A stretch of 64,000 nt of DNA from BJ22 sp021298375 (GCA_046343015.1 JBKDOL010000090.1:32754-96753); one strand, 5' to 3'. Positions 1-9,681 are shown, counted from the stretch's first letter. The notes: a model not told the origin generated them from the letters alone. Numbers and translations are program-made.

Positions 1-345
1 CTGCCGGACGATGTTCCCGAAGAGGTCAAGAAACGACGCAACAACGAATTGCTGGCGGTACAAAACCAAATCAGTGAAGAAGACAATCAGCGGTTCGTTG
101 GCCAGACTGTCGAGGTTTTGGTCGAGGGACCAAGCAAGAAAGCTGACCCCGCTGCCGCCCCGGGCGCCCCGCTGCAGTTGACCGGTCGCACCCATTGCGA
201 TCGCATCGTTGTCTTCGACGGCCAACCCCGACTCGCCGGCGAATTTGTCCGCATCGGCATTTTTGATTGCACGCCGAACACCCTGATTGGCACGATCCTT
301 ACCGAACACCAGTCACCAGGCGGACTGGTGACCCTGGCCCTCTAA
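1..345 (+). CDS. miaB: MiaB tRNA methylthiotransferase, 3' end (partial)
   Basis: The reading frame is open from the first base and ends at TAA; the 5' part lies outside the window. The visible 114 residues begin with the LPDDVPEEVKKRR-type segment that follows the radical-SAM domain in MiaB, where LQ..ISEEDN..FVGQTVEVLVEG leads into a TRAM domain (roughly residues 30-112: GRTHCDRIVVFDG, GEFVRIGIFDCTPNTLIGTIL). In the family this enzyme adds a methylthio group to i6A37 of tRNAs. The radical-SAM CxxxCxxC and the N-terminal cluster cysteines are not visible, so a related methylthiotransferase (MtaB or RimO type) cannot be fully excluded. The GRTHCD segment fits MiaB best. The TRAM domain carries a Pro/Ala-rich insertion (KKADPAAAPGAP). 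Confidence 0.82.
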   Translation: MPDDVPEEVKKRRNNELLAVQNQISEEDNQRFVGQTVEVLVEGPSKKADPAAAPGAPLQLTGRTHCDRIVVFDGQPRLAGEFVRIGIFDCTPNTLIGTILTEHQSPGGLVTLAL

Positions 346-384
346 GCGGCATGGCTCGCGGCACTGAACCTGGTTCGGCATGTT

Positions 385-414
385 CCAAGATTCGACGGTG
401 CCAAGATTCGACGG
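385..414. repeat. 14-bp direct repeat, 16-bp period
   Basis: CCAAGATTCGACGG occurs at 385-398 and again at 401-414 without mismatch. It lies in the spacer after miaB. Confidence 0.85.
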
Positions 415-612
415 GGGCCGGCGAATACCCTCCCTGAGTTGCTGCCGTGGGTGGCCGCAACTCGTTCTCCGTCAGCCGCGTCGTTTTTGGGCGCGCCGCC
501 TTTGGGCGGGCGTTTCAGGCTGCATGCCTGAACCCCGTTTTGCTTATTGCCGGACGATTTTATCCGCCTCTTCGAAACCAAGGGTAACGGCGGCGGGTAC
601 TCGGTCTACCTG

Positions 613-642
613 AACAGTGACTCACCCCAACAGTGACTCACC
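613..642. repeat. 14-bp direct repeat, 16-bp period
   Basis: AACAGTGACTCACC occurs at 613-626 and 629-642 without mismatch. It has the same repeat length and period as the pair at 385-414, but an unrelated sequence. Confidence 0.85.
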
Positions 643-738
643 GAAAAGCTGTTCCGCCCAGCGCCGACTGTGGCCTGGTCGTGCCGCACCCCATCGGACA
701 GCAACGTTTTCTCCCTCTCGCACAGTTTCGAGGACCAG

Positions 739-1638
739 ATGTCAGCTTCGCTTGTGATCGAACGGCTCTCCAAGACTTATCCCAACGGCACGCGGGCTCT
801 GGACTCGATCAGCATGGTCATTCCCTGCGGGATGTACGGCCTGCTTGGCCCCAATGGGGCGGGGAAGTCAACCCTGATGCGGACGATCGCCACGCTGCAG
901 GATCCGGATAGCGGCTCGATTCACTTGGGAAATCTCGACGTCTTGAAACAAAAAGAAGACGTGCGACGACTGCTGGGCTACTTGCCCCAGGAGTTCGGGG
1001 TCTATCCCCGAGTATCAGCCCAAGACATGCTCGACCACCTGGCAATCCTCAAGGGAATTGGCGACCGCCGCGAGCGGCGGGAGACCGTGGCAGCGATGCT
1101 CCAGCGGGTTAATCTTTACCAGTATCGCCGCAAGGCGCTGAGCGGCTTCTCGGGCGGGATGAAGCAGCGGTTCGGGATCGCCCAGGCCTTGCTGGCCAAT
1201 CCCCAACTGGTGATTGTCGATGAACCAACCGCCGGGCTCGACCCTGGCGAGCGCAATCGTTTTTACAACCTGCTGGCGGAAATTGGCGAGCAGGTGATCG
1301 TGATCCTTTCGACCCACATTGTGCAGGACGTCAAGGAACTCTGCACTCAGATGGCAATCATCAACGAGGGCCGCCTGCTCTATGCCGGGTCGCCCCAGGC
1401 GGCCGAGGACAAACTTGCCGGCAAGGTCTGGCAGAAATCGCTCAGCAAACAGGAATTGGCCGAGCATCAGCAGCAGTTCCGGGTGATCTCGACGAAGCTG
1501 GTCGCTGGCCGGCCCTTGATTCACATTGTCAGCGACGCGCCTCCGGGCCACGGCTTTGAGAAGGTCACTCCCGATCTCGAGGACGTCTTTTTCGCCGAAA
1601 TCCTCGGTGTTCACCGCACGCCCAGCTTACCCGCCTGA
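739..1638 (+). CDS. ABC transporter ATP-binding protein
   Basis: A 299-residue ABC ATPase that powers an ABC-2-type exporter. Visible motifs are Walker A GPNGAGKST (residues 37-45), a Q-loop in GYLPQEFGVYP, signature SGFSGGMKQR, Walker B LVIVDEP followed by the D-loop AGLDP, and the switch histidine in STHIV. The ATG at 739 is preferred over an upstream in-frame ATG at 670 because the ABC fold starts at SLVIERLSKTYPNG just after it and AGGA precedes it. The C-terminal 90 residues resemble the regulatory tail of CcmA/NatA-like exporter ATPases. The next gene, about 110 bp downstream, encodes the matching permease, so the two probably form one transporter. The substrate is unknown. Confidence 0.92.
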   Translation: MSASLVIERLSKTYPNGTRALDSISMVIPCGMYGLLGPNGAGKSTLMRTIATLQDPDSGSIHLGNLDVLKQKEDVRRLLGYLPQEFGVYPRVSAQDMLDHLAILKGIGDRRERRETVAAMLQRVNLYQYRRKALSGFSGGMKQRFGIAQALLANPQLVIVDEPTAGLDPGERNRFYNLLAEIGEQVIVILSTHIVQDVKELCTQMAIINEGRLLYAGSPQAAEDKLAGKVWQKSLSKQELAEHQQQFRVISTKLVAGRPLIHIVSDAPPGHGFEKVTPDLEDVFFAEILGVHRTPSLPA

Positions 1639-1746
1639 TCCTTGCAGGCACGTTGCTCGGATCAGCGCACGCTGCTGCGGGTGAGCCGTTTGCCCAGCCA
1701 GTCCAGAGTTCAATTTCCTTTCCGCCATCCGCATCAAAGACTCACC

Positions 1747-4700
1747 ATGTTTCCCACCTTCTTCGGTTTTGAGCTGCGCTATTGGCTCCGCGGTTTCATG
1801 GTCTACGTGTTCACCTTGATCCTCGGAGTGCTGGTCTTCGCCGCAACCCAGTCCGATAACATTCAAATCGGCGGCGCGCTGGAAAACAGCTTCCGAAACG
1901 CTCCCTACAATGTGCAAAACTTCTACGCGATCATGGGCCTGCTCTCCAGCTTGATGGTCGCTGCCTTTGTCAACTCGGCCGCAACGCGCGAATTCCAGCA
2001 TGACACCGATCAGTTGCTGTTTACCAAGCCGCTGAGCAAGTTGGGCTTTCTGCTGGGGCGGTTTCTCGGTTCGACGCTGGTGGCGGTGCTGCCGCTGCTG
2101 GGAGTCAGTCTGGGGATCCTGCTCGCCAGCTGCATGCCGTGGAACGAACCCGAACGCTGGGGCCCGACCGTCTGGCCCGCGCACCTCTGGGGAATTCTCT
2201 GCTTTGCCCTCCCCAATACCCTGCTGATCGGAGCGATTGTCTTCGCGATTGCCGTCTATACGCGGAGCACGATTGCCTCGTTTATCGGCGTGCTCGGCCT
2301 GCTCGTCGGTTACGCGGTATCCCAGAACTTGCTTGCCGATCTCGATTACCAGAGAATTGCCGGCCTGCTCGACCCGTTCGGGCTCCGCGTCTTTGGGCTG
2401 GAGACCCGCTATTGGACTCCCGCCGAGCGAAACACCAGCTACCTGACCCTGACCGGCGACCTGCTCTGGAATCGCCTGCTTTGGCTTGCCGTCTCGGCAG
2501 CGATCTTCGGCATCGCCAGTTATGGCTTCAGTTTTTCCAGCACCCGGGGCCGGAGTCGGGGCCGCAAGGAGGCCGGAACCAAGGTTCGCGAAGAGCAACC
2601 GGCATCGGTCGCTGCCCTGCAGCCAGTCACCCTGCAGCCAGTCACCCTGCAGCGCGGGATGTCGCTCTGGTCGAAGCAGTTTGCCAGCCAGGTGCGTCTG
2701 GACTTCTGGAGCATTCTCAAGAGCACCGTGTTTATCGTGGTGATGGTCGCTGGCGTCCTCAACATGCTGCCGGCCCTGTTTTTTAACTCCGGGGAGGGCT
2801 ACGGCCTGAGTTCGCTCCCGGTCACCTACCAGGTGATCGACGTGATTCGCGGAACGATGTATTCCTTTCTGCTTGGTGTGATTGTCTTCTATGCCGGCGT
2901 CCTCGTCTGGAAGGAACGCGACGCCAATTTGAGCGACGTGCTGGACGCGACTCCCCAGCCGACCTGGCTGATTTACCCCGCCAAGTTTCTCAGCCTGCTG
3001 CTTGTGGTCCTGGCGATTCAAGCCTTGAGCATGGGTTGCGGCATGCTGGTGCAAGCGTCCAGCAGCTACTTCCGCCTGCAGCCGCAGCTCTATTTGACCG
3101 AGTTATTTGTGCTCGACCTGCTCCAATTGGTCGCGTTGATGACGCTGGCCTTTTTCTCGCACATCATCTCGCCCAACAAGTACGTCGGCTACTTTGTCTT
3201 CATTACTCTGGTGATCATCGACAGTTTCCTCTGGCAGTGGCTGGAGATCTCCACCCACTTGGTCAATTTCGGCGCTCTGCCGAGTTATACCTATTCGGAT
3301 ATGTACGGCTACGGACCTTACCGGTCCGCGCTGTTTGCCTTCGGCAGTTACTGGCTGGTGTTCTGCGGACTGTTGTCGCTGGTCAACATCATGCTTTGGC
3401 CGCGGGGACGGGATCGGGGTGTACGGCCTCGCCTCGCGGAAGCCGGACATCGTTGGCAGGGTGGAATTCGCTGGGCGAGTCTTGCGGGCCTGGCGGTCTG
3501 GCTGGGACTTGGTGGCTGGATTGCCTACAACACGATGTACCTGAACAAACTTACCAGCCCGCCGGAGCGCGAGAGCAGGCAAGCGGCCTATGAGCGCCAA
3601 TTCAAGACATTGGAGCGTGAGCCCCAGCCGCGGGTAGCCGAAGTGAAATTCGAAATCGACATTTTCCCTGAAGAGCGGGGAGTCGAAATGCGCGGCACCC
3701 AGCGGCTGGAAAATCGGACCACTCAGCCAATTCGCCAGCTCTATCTCAATCTGGCCGAATCGTGGGAAACCACCGTGGAAATTGAGGGGGGCAAACTCAC
3801 CGAGGAGCACCCTGAGTTTCTGTTCCAAATCTACACGTTCGATCCACCCTTGAACCCCGGTGATTCACGGCAGATGAAGTTTGTGGTCCGCACGCGGAGC
3901 CGGGGATTTGAAAACGAAGTCTCGATTCCGCAGGTCGCCCAGAACGGCACCTTCTTCAACAACCAGATTGCTCCGCAAATCGGTTATCAGGCCGAGCGGG
4001 AACTGACCAATCGCAACGACCGACGACGACAGGGATTGAGTGAACCTTCCCCCATCCCGCCGCTGGAGCCAGAGAACCTCGCTGGCCGCCAGAATTCCTA
4101 CATCAGCAATTCCAGCGACTGGGTCGATGTCGAAACGGTCATCAGCACCTCCAGCGATCAGGTCGCGGTAGCTCCGGGATCGCTGCAGGAAAACTGGGAG
4201 CAGGATGGGAGGCGTTACTTCCGCTATCGGCTGGATCAATCCTCGTTGAACTTCTACTCGTTCATCTCAGCCCGCTACAAGCTGGCGCGCGATCGCTGGA
4301 ATGATGTCGACATCGAAGTTTACTATCACCCGGAACACGAATGGAATGTTCCGCGGATGCTCAAGTCGATTCGCAAGTCGTTGGAGTACTACAGCCAGAA
4401 CTTTGGCCCTTATCGTCACAAGCAGGCGAGAATCATCGAGTTCCCCCGGATCGACTCGTTTGCCCAGGCATTCCCTGGCACGATGCCTTACTCCGAGGGA
4501 ATTGGCTTCATCGCCGACATCAAGTCAGATGACGACATCGATATGGTTTTTTACGTTGTCGCTCACGAAATGGCTCACCAATGGTGGGCTCATCAGGTCG
4601 TCGGCGCCAACATGGAGGGCGTGACGCTGCTCAGCGAAACCCTGGCTCAGTACTCCGCGCTGATGGTGATGGAACAGGAGTATGGTCGGGATATCATGCG

Positions 4701-5424
4701 GAAATTCCTGAGTTATGAAATGGACAACTACCTCCGCAGTCGCGGTCGGGAACTGCTCAAAGAGCGGCCGCTGCTCAAAGTTGAACCTTCCCAAGGCTAC
4801 ATTCACTACCGCAAGGGGAGTGTGGTGATGTACCAGCTCAAGGAAATAATCGGCGAGGAGCGGGTCAATGCGGCTCTCAAAACGATTGTCTCAAAATTCG
4901 GTTACCAGGGCCCTCCTTATCCGACTGCAGTCGATCTGGTCGAAGCGCTCAAGGCCGAGACGCCACCGGAACGGCAAGCCATCTATCACGATCTTTTCGA
5001 ACAGGTCACGCTGTATGGAAATCGCGTTCTTTCGGCTCGCGCCAAGCCGCTCAGCGATGGCAAGTATGAGCTTGAACTGGAAATTGATTGCCGCAAGTAC
5101 GTCGCCGACGAGACGGGCGAAGAAAAAGAAGTCCCGATGCTGGATGAACTGGTCGAACTGGGCGCGTTCGCTGCTCCCGCACCCAAACGCCGGTATGGAG
5201 AGACGCTTTACCGGCAGGCGGTCAAGGTCAACTCGGGTGTCAGCACCCACCGCTTCGTCGTCGACCAACTTCCGGCCGAAGTGGGCGTCGATCCTTTCCG
5301 GTTGTTGATCGACCGCGTTCCGGACGACAATGTTCGCAAGCCCGTCCTCGAGGAGTCGTCAACGGAAACGGCAACGGAGCCGGTCGCCACTGGGACCGAA
5401 CCTCCCGCGGCTGGCGGGAACTGA
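1747..5424 (+). CDS. ABC-2 permease fused to M1-type metallopeptidase
   Basis: A 1,225-residue membrane protein. The N-terminal ~590 residues hold two ABC-2-like permease halves with many hydrophobic segments (first ATG peptide MFPTFFGFELRYWLRGF), joined by a charged linker. A last membrane helix near residue 580-600 is followed by a large extracytoplasmic region with an M1 aminopeptidase fold. The zinc motif is H940-E-M-A-H944, and the likely third ligand is E964 in LLSETLAQY. The spacing is HExxH-x19-E, whereas 18 residues are usual in M1. The exopeptidase GxMEN motif is absent; the equivalent place reads PGTMPYSEGIGF. Such permease-peptidase fusions are known from Bacteroidota and planctomycetes, but their substrate is not. 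The linker contains an in-frame 15-bp tandem repeat. It pairs with the ATPase just upstream. Confidence 0.88.
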   Translation: MFPTFFGFELRYWLRGFMVYVFTLILGVLVFAATQSDNIQIGGALENSFRNAPYNVQNFYAIMGLLSSLMVAAFVNSAATREFQHDTDQLLFTKPLSKLGFLLGRFLGSTLVAVLPLLGVSLGILLASCMPWNEPERWGPTVWPAHLWGILCFALPNTLLIGAIVFAIAVYTRSTIASFIGVLGLLVGYAVSQNLLADLDYQRIAGLLDPFGLRVFGLETRYWTPAERNTSYLTLTGDLLWNRLLWLAVSAAIFGIASYGFSFSSTRGRSRGRKEAGTKVREEQPASVAALQPVTLQPVTLQRGMSLWSKQFASQVRLDFWSILKSTVFIVVMVAGVLNMLPALFFNSGEGYGLSSLPVTYQVIDVIRGTMYSFLLGVIVFYAGVLVWKERDANLSDVLDATPQPTWLIYPAKFLSLLLVVLAIQALSMGCGMLVQASSSYFRLQPQLYLTELFVLDLLQLVALMTLAFFSHIISPNKYVGYFVFITLVIIDSFLWQWLEISTHLVNFGALPSYTYSDMYGYGPYRSALFAFGSYWLVFCGLLSLVNIMLWPRGRDRGVRPRLAEAGHRWQGGIRWASLAGLAVWLGLGGWIAYNTMYLNKLTSPPERESRQAAYERQFKTLEREPQPRVAEVKFEIDIFPEERGVEMRGTQRLENRTTQPIRQLYLNLAESWETTVEIEGGKLTEEHPEFLFQIYTFDPPLNPGDSRQMKFVVRTRSRGFENEVSIPQVAQNGTFFNNQIAPQIGYQAERELTNRNDRRRQGLSEPSPIPPLEPENLAGRQNSYISNSSDWVDVETVISTSSDQVAVAPGSLQENWEQDGRRYFRYRLDQSSLNFYSFISARYKLARDRWNDVDIEVYYHPEHEWNVPRMLKSIRKSLEYYSQNFGPYRHKQARIIEFPRIDSFAQAFPGTMPYSEGIGFIADIKSDDDIDMVFYVVAHEMAHQWWAHQVVGANMEGVTLLSETLAQYSALMVMEQEYGRDIMRKFLSYEMDNYLRSRGRELLKERPLLKVEPSQGYIHYRKGSVVMYQLKEIIGEERVNAALKTIVSKFGYQGPPYPTAVDLVEALKAETPPERQAIYHDLFEQVTLYGNRVLSARAKPLSDGKYELELEIDCRKYVADETGEEKEVPMLDELVELGAFAAPAPKRRYGETLYRQAVKVNSGVSTHRFVVDQLPAEVGVDPFRLLIDRVPDDNVRKPVLEESSTETATEPVATGTEPPAAGGN
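2615..2653 (+). repeat. 15-bp in-frame tandem repeat in permease linker
   Basis: CCCTGCAGCCAGTCA is present twice (2615-2629, 2630-2644), followed by a partial third copy to 2653. It encodes LQPVT-LQPVT-LQ in the linker between the two permease halves. Confidence 0.85.
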
Positions 5425-5489
5425 GCGGGGATTGCATGGAATTGCCGGGGTGGGTTGCTGAGGTTTTTTCCAGCCACTAAAACACTGGC

Positions 5490-6284
5490 ATGAAAGCCTA
5501 TCATGACCTGCTACAGCATATTCTCGACGAGGGCGTCGAGAAGTCGGATCGAACGGGAACCGGAACGCTCAGCGTCTTCGGATACCAGATGCGGTTCCCG
5601 CTGGACAAAGGGTTCCCCTGCGTCACCACCAAGAAGCTGCACCTGAAGTCGATTATTCACGAACTGCTCTGGTTCCTCACCGGCGATACCAACATCCGCT
5701 ATCTGAAAGAGCATGGCGTCTCGATTTGGGATGAATGGGCCGACGCCGAGGGCAATCTGGGACCAGTCTACGGTTCGCAGTGGCGCTCCTGGCGGGGAGC
5801 CGACGGTCAAACGGTCGATCAGATTTCGCAGGTGGTCGACCAGATCAGGCGAAACCCCGATTCTCGGCGGCTGATTGTCAGCGCCTGGAACGTGGCCGAC
5901 ATTCCGCAGATGAAACTTCCCCCCTGCCATTTGTTGTTCCAATTCTACGTCGCCCGCAGCAGACTCTCATGTCAGCTCTACCAGCGGAGTTGCGATGTAT
6001 TTCTGGGCGTTCCATTCAATATTGCCTCCTACGCCCTGCTGACACTGATGATCGCCCAAGTCACGGGACTCCAGCCGGGGGACTTTGTCCACACGCTCGG
6101 CGATGCACACCTGTACCTCAATCATCTCGACCAGGCGCGGCTCCAGCTGACACGCCAGCCGCGGCCGCTGCCGACGATGCGGCTCAATTCCGCCGTCCAG
6201 TCGATTTTCGACTTCCGCTACGAGGATTTTGAACTGCTCAATTACGACCCTCATCCGGCGATAAAGGCTCCAGTCGCCGTCTGA
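5490..6284 (+). CDS. thyA: Thymidylate synthase
   Basis: A 264-residue protein, the same length as E. coli ThyA. It methylates dUMP to dTMP using 5,10-methylene-tetrahydrofolate, producing dihydrofolate. The catalytic cysteine is C146 in KLPPCHLLFQFYV. The dUMP-binding QRSCDVFLGVPFNIASYALL segment, the RTGTGTLSVFG phosphate loop near residue 22-32 and the WDEWAD segment are all recognisable. The C-terminus ends KAPVAV, matching the mobile C-terminal segment of the family. folA lies 55 bp downstream on the same strand, so the two genes that make and recycle the folate cofactor probably form one transcription unit. Confidence 0.97.
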   Translation: MKAYHDLLQHILDEGVEKSDRTGTGTLSVFGYQMRFPLDKGFPCVTTKKLHLKSIIHELLWFLTGDTNIRYLKEHGVSIWDEWADAEGNLGPVYGSQWRSWRGADGQTVDQISQVVDQIRRNPDSRRLIVSAWNVADIPQMKLPPCHLLFQFYVARSRLSCQLYQRSCDVFLGVPFNIASYALLTLMIAQVTGLQPGDFVHTLGDAHLYLNHLDQARLQLTRQPRPLPTMRLNSAVQSIFDFRYEDFELLNYDPHPAIKAPVAV

Positions 6285-6339
6285 CTGTGAGCGGATTGTC
6301 AATTCAAGCCGCTTCCTCCCTACACTCCCAGGCCCGTGC

Positions 6340-6861
6340 ATGGAACGCCCGCTTTCCCTGATCGTCGCCGCCAGCGACAACGACGTCATTGGTCGCGACG
6401 GCCAACTCCCCTGGAAACTGTCCGCCGACCTCCGCCGCTTTAAGCGTCTGACCATGGGGCACCACCTGATTATGGGTCGGAAGACATTCGAGTCGATCGG
6501 TCGCCCGCTCCCGGGCCGCACGACGATCGTGCTCTCGCGGCAAAGAGACTATGCTCCCGAGGGAGTCTTGGTAGCGCACTCACCAGATGAAGTGCGGCAG
6601 CTCGTTGCGACCGACCGGGAACCTTTCGTGGTCGGCGGCGCGGAGATCTATCGCTTGCTCTTGCCCTGGGTAGGCAAAATCTACCTGACTCGTGTCCACT
6701 GTTTGATTGAGGGCGATACGCTGTTCGATTTCGTGCGCTGGGATGATTGGGATATTCAGCGCCATGAATCTTTCTTTCGCGATCAACAGAACGAGCATGA
6801 CTACTCGTTTTTTGATTATGGCCCAAAAGAAGAGGACTTGCCCCCCCTGCCGCTGGAATAG
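6340..6861 (+). CDS. folA: Dihydrofolate reductase
   Basis: A 173-residue DHFR that reduces the dihydrofolate made by ThyA to tetrahydrofolate with NADPH. Family landmarks in order: LIVAASDNDVIGRDGQLPWKLSADLRRF (Met20 loop and folate site), the GHHLIMGRKTFESIGRPLPGRTTIVLSR nucleotide-binding segment, FVVGGAEIYRLLLP, and a C-terminal beta hairpin ending near HDYSFFDYGP. There is a short acidic/proline tail (KEEDLPPLPLE). The gene follows thyA closely on the same strand, the classical thyA-folA arrangement. Confidence 0.96.
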   Translation: MERPLSLIVAASDNDVIGRDGQLPWKLSADLRRFKRLTMGHHLIMGRKTFESIGRPLPGRTTIVLSRQRDYAPEGVLVAHSPDEVRQLVATDREPFVVGGAEIYRLLLPWVGKIYLTRVHCLIEGDTLFDFVRWDDWDIQRHESFFRDQQNEHDYSFFDYGPKEEDLPPLPLE

Positions 6862-7101
6862 AACGTTCGGACCAAACGGTGCGACTCCCAGACGGCCCGC
6901 CCCAACCAGCGCACTTCCCCGCGCAGCTCTTCCCGCTTCCTCCTCAGCCGGGTCCTCGCGCCAGCCCCCGGTTCGCAGCCCTGATTCAGGGAACGCGCGG
7001 CGTTTCTGGCCGAGTGCGATGGTTTCGCTACCGCGCCTTTTCGATTAGTCTCAAAGGCTCGATTTTGAGCTCGCGTCCCTGGTGTCCTGTCGGAGTCTGG
7101 A

Positions 7102-9681
7102 ATGTTGCTGTCGACTATTGTTCGCTTCCCTGCCGCGCTGATTCTATGCCTCGCATTGCTTCCATCGTCGCTGACAAAAGCCCAAGCGACTGCCGAGACT
7201 GAAATTGTCATTCGCACGGGCTACGTCGTTTCACCCGAACGGGCCTTCGGGGGACGGGGTCGGGTTTCGCTGCCAAAAGATTTGCTGGAAGCGGCTTGGC
7301 TCAAGGGCGAACTGCAGTTGCCCATCGCCGATCAAGCCGAGGCTCCGAGTGCCCCGAATATTCCGCCCTGGAAAAAGGTGGAAGCGGATGAAAATGGCGG
7401 GTTCGCCGGACGCGAGCTCGCCACCGGCGGCTGGCTGGTCGCTTACGTTGATGTTCCCAGCGACGGTATCTGGCTGCTCTCCGCCCAGGGGCATGGAAGC
7501 GTGCGCGTCAACGGAATCCCCCGAGTCGGCGATATCTACAGCAATGGCACGACCGAACTGCCAGTCGCGCTTCAGGGCGGGAAGAACACGTTGATTTTCT
7601 CCGGCGCTCGCGGCCGGATCGCCGCGCGGCTGAAACCGGCGGGGAAAACACTCGCCCTGAGCCTTCGCGACACGACCTTCCCGCATGTCATCCGCGGCGA
7701 GAGCGAACCGCTGTGGGGCGCTCTGATGGTGGTCAATTCCACGGGCGAAACCCAAACTGGCCTGCGACTCCGCGTCAGTGGAGAGGGATTTGAGGAGGGC
7801 GTGTTCGATCTCCCCAGTTTGCCGCCACTGGGAACCCGGAAAGTCCCCTTTTCAATCCAGCCGCTAGGCGACTCTCCAGTGTTTGCCAACCGCGAAACAA
7901 ACGCAGCAAAGCTGCAGATCGACCTGCTTCCCAAACCGACGCTCGACAAAAAAGCGGTGATCGAACTCGACACGACCGAAGTCTCCTTGGCAGTTCGCGA
8001 TGCGACCCAGCACCACCGCCGCACGTTCTTGAGCCAAATCGATGGCAGCGTTCAATACTATGGAGTTGTCCCGCCGAGCGAGGGCTCGCTCAAAACCGAC
8101 GATCCCCCCGCCTTGTTCCTCAGCCTGCACGGCGCGGGAGTCGAGGGAGAGGGCCAGTCCGGATCCTACGCTCCCAAACCGAATGGTTACGTGATTGCCC
8201 CGACCAACCGTCGCGTCTTCGGTTTTGACTGGGAAGACTGGGGGCGCTGGGACGCGCTGGAAGTGCTGGAGCAGGCGAGTCGCCGGTTCCGCACCAATCC
8301 TCGCAAGACCTACGTCACAGGTCACTCCATGGGTGGACATGGCACGTGGCACATCGGCAGTCTCTTCCCCGACCGCTTTGCCGCACTCGGCCCCAGCGCC
8401 GGGTGGATCAGCTTCAGCACCTACGCGGGCGGCAGCCCCACCGCGGCCGATGATCCGGTCTCGCAAATGCTCCGCAGAGGAATCACCGCCAGCGATACGC
8501 TGTCGCGCGTCGAAAATCTGGCCAGCCAAGGCGTTTATATTCTGCACGGCGATGCCGACGACAATGTACCCGTCGGGCAAGCTCGCACGATGCGGGAAGA
8601 ACTCGCCAAGTTTCACCCTGATTTCGTTTATAAGGAACAGCCCGGCGCTGGGCACTGGTGGGGCAATCCCTGTGTTGACTGGCCGGCGATGTTCTACTTT
8701 TTCGGAAACCATGAACTCCCCGAACCGCAGCAGGTCAACCGGGTCAATTTCAGCACTCCTGCTCCGCACATTTCGGGCGGCTATTTTTGGGCTAAAGTTC
8801 AGTCGCAGCAGCAACAAGGATTGGTCAGTCGCCTGAACCTGCAATTCGATCGCAGCAAGCGGTTGCTTAGTGGCACGACGGCCAACGTCCGCCGACTGGG
8901 GCTTCAACTCGACTCGATGCGCAGCCCGGAGGGCGGAGGCGACAACGCCGTGCTGAGCCTCGACTTGGACGGAAACAAACTGGAGAACATCCCGATCGCC
9001 GGGCAAACGACCCTCTGTCTGGAACGGGGCGAGCAGGGATGGGCCGTCGCCGCCGAAGACCGCGACCCCGCTCACAAGACCGGCCGCAATGGCAATTTCA
9101 AGGAGGCTTTCAACCAGCGATTTATCCTCGTCTATGGGACGGGTGGGAACCCGGAGGAAAACGAGTGGATGCTGGCGCGGGCCCGCTTCGATGCGGAAAC
9201 GTTCTGGTACCGGGGCAATGGCTCGGTTGATGTGGTCTCCGATCAAGACTGGAAAACAATCGCCGAGCAGGACCGCAGCGTGATTGTCTATGGCAACGCT
9301 TCGATCAATGCCGCTTGGAAGGAGTTGCTGCTTGACTCGCCAGTCGTCGTGGAACGCGATGCTTGGCAGGTTCCGGGAGAGACTGCCTCGAGCGGCGCTA
9401 CTGTCATGATGACCCGGCCGCGACCGGGCTCCGCTACCGCCTCGGTGGGCGCGATTGGCGGTACCGACCTGCGGAGCATGCGGGCCAGCAATCGCGTGCC
9501 AATTTTTTCCTCCGGCACCGGTTACCCTGACTTGCTCATCGCGTCGCCAGACTTTCTCGAGAAGGGAGTTGAAGGCGTCTTGTTAACAGGATATTTCGGG
9601 CACGACTGGTCGTTTGAGTCAGGCGAATGGGCGCGACCGGAACGAAAGGGGCCTGAACAAAAGACACAGGAACAGAAGTAG
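7102..9681 (+). CDS. Secreted prolyl-oligopeptidase-like alpha/beta hydrolase
   Basis: An 859-residue exported protein with a signal peptide (LLSTIVRFPAALILCLALLPSS, cleavage near KAQA). The first ~300 residues are beta-rich and contain a carbohydrate-binding-like segment (GIWLLSAQGHGSVRVNGI). The alpha/beta hydrolase core follows. The nucleophile is S409 in GHSMGG, the acid is probably D484 or D486 in LHGDADDNVP, and the histidine is probably H518 in GAGHWWGNP. The C-terminal ~300 residues form a further beta-rich region. This is the S9/PHB-depolymerase-like organisation (Ser-Asp-His). Planctomycete homologues are often called prolyl oligopeptidases, but an esterase acting on polysaccharide side groups is equally possible. 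The ATG at 7102 gives a complete signal peptide. Confidence 0.85.
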   Translation: MLLSTIVRFPAALILCLALLPSSLTKAQATAETEIVIRTGYVVSPERAFGGRGRVSLPKDLLEAAWLKGELQLPIADQAEAPSAPNIPPWKKVEADENGGFAGRELATGGWLVAYVDVPSDGIWLLSAQGHGSVRVNGIPRVGDIYSNGTTELPVALQGGKNTLIFSGARGRIAARLKPAGKTLALSLRDTTFPHVIRGESEPLWGALMVVNSTGETQTGLRLRVSGEGFEEGVFDLPSLPPLGTRKVPFSIQPLGDSPVFANRETNAAKLQIDLLPKPTLDKKAVIELDTTEVSLAVRDATQHHRRTFLSQIDGSVQYYGVVPPSEGSLKTDDPPALFLSLHGAGVEGEGQSGSYAPKPNGYVIAPTNRRVFGFDWEDWGRWDALEVLEQASRRFRTNPRKTYVTGHSMGGHGTWHIGSLFPDRFAALGPSAGWISFSTYAGGSPTAADDPVSQMLRRGITASDTLSRVENLASQGVYILHGDADDNVPVGQARTMREELAKFHPDFVYKEQPGAGHWWGNPCVDWPAMFYFFGNHELPEPQQVNRVNFSTPAPHISGGYFWAKVQSQQQQGLVSRLNLQFDRSKRLLSGTTANVRRLGLQLDSMRSPEGGGDNAVLSLDLDGNKLENIPIAGQTTLCLERGEQGWAVAAEDRDPAHKTGRNGNFKEAFNQRFILVYGTGGNPEENEWMLARARFDAETFWYRGNGSVDVVSDQDWKTIAEQDRSVIVYGNASINAAWKELLLDSPVVVERDAWQVPGETASSGATVMMTRPRPGSATASVGAIGGTDLRSMRASNRVPIFSSGTGYPDLLIASPDFLEKGVEGVLLTGYFGHDWSFESGEWARPERKGPEQKTQEQK

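Larger units (their letters stand above)
346..738. other. Spacer without a convincing gene
   Basis: I see no supported gene between miaB and the ABC ATPase. Short open frames here on both strands have no family motif and no ribosome-binding site. The spacer contains two separate 14-bp direct repeats, both with a 16-bp period (listed as repeats). Confidence 0.6.

Noticed and set aside
1627..3054. 475-residue open frame on the minus strand
   Set aside because: It lies entirely opposite the permease-peptidase gene, is rich in Gln, Arg, Glu and His without any motif, and is the typical antisense shadow of GC-rich coding DNA.
7864..9246. 460-residue open frame on the minus strand
   Set aside because: It is antisense to the alpha/beta hydrolase, whose catalytic motifs and signal peptide are clear; the opposite frame has no motif or start signal.
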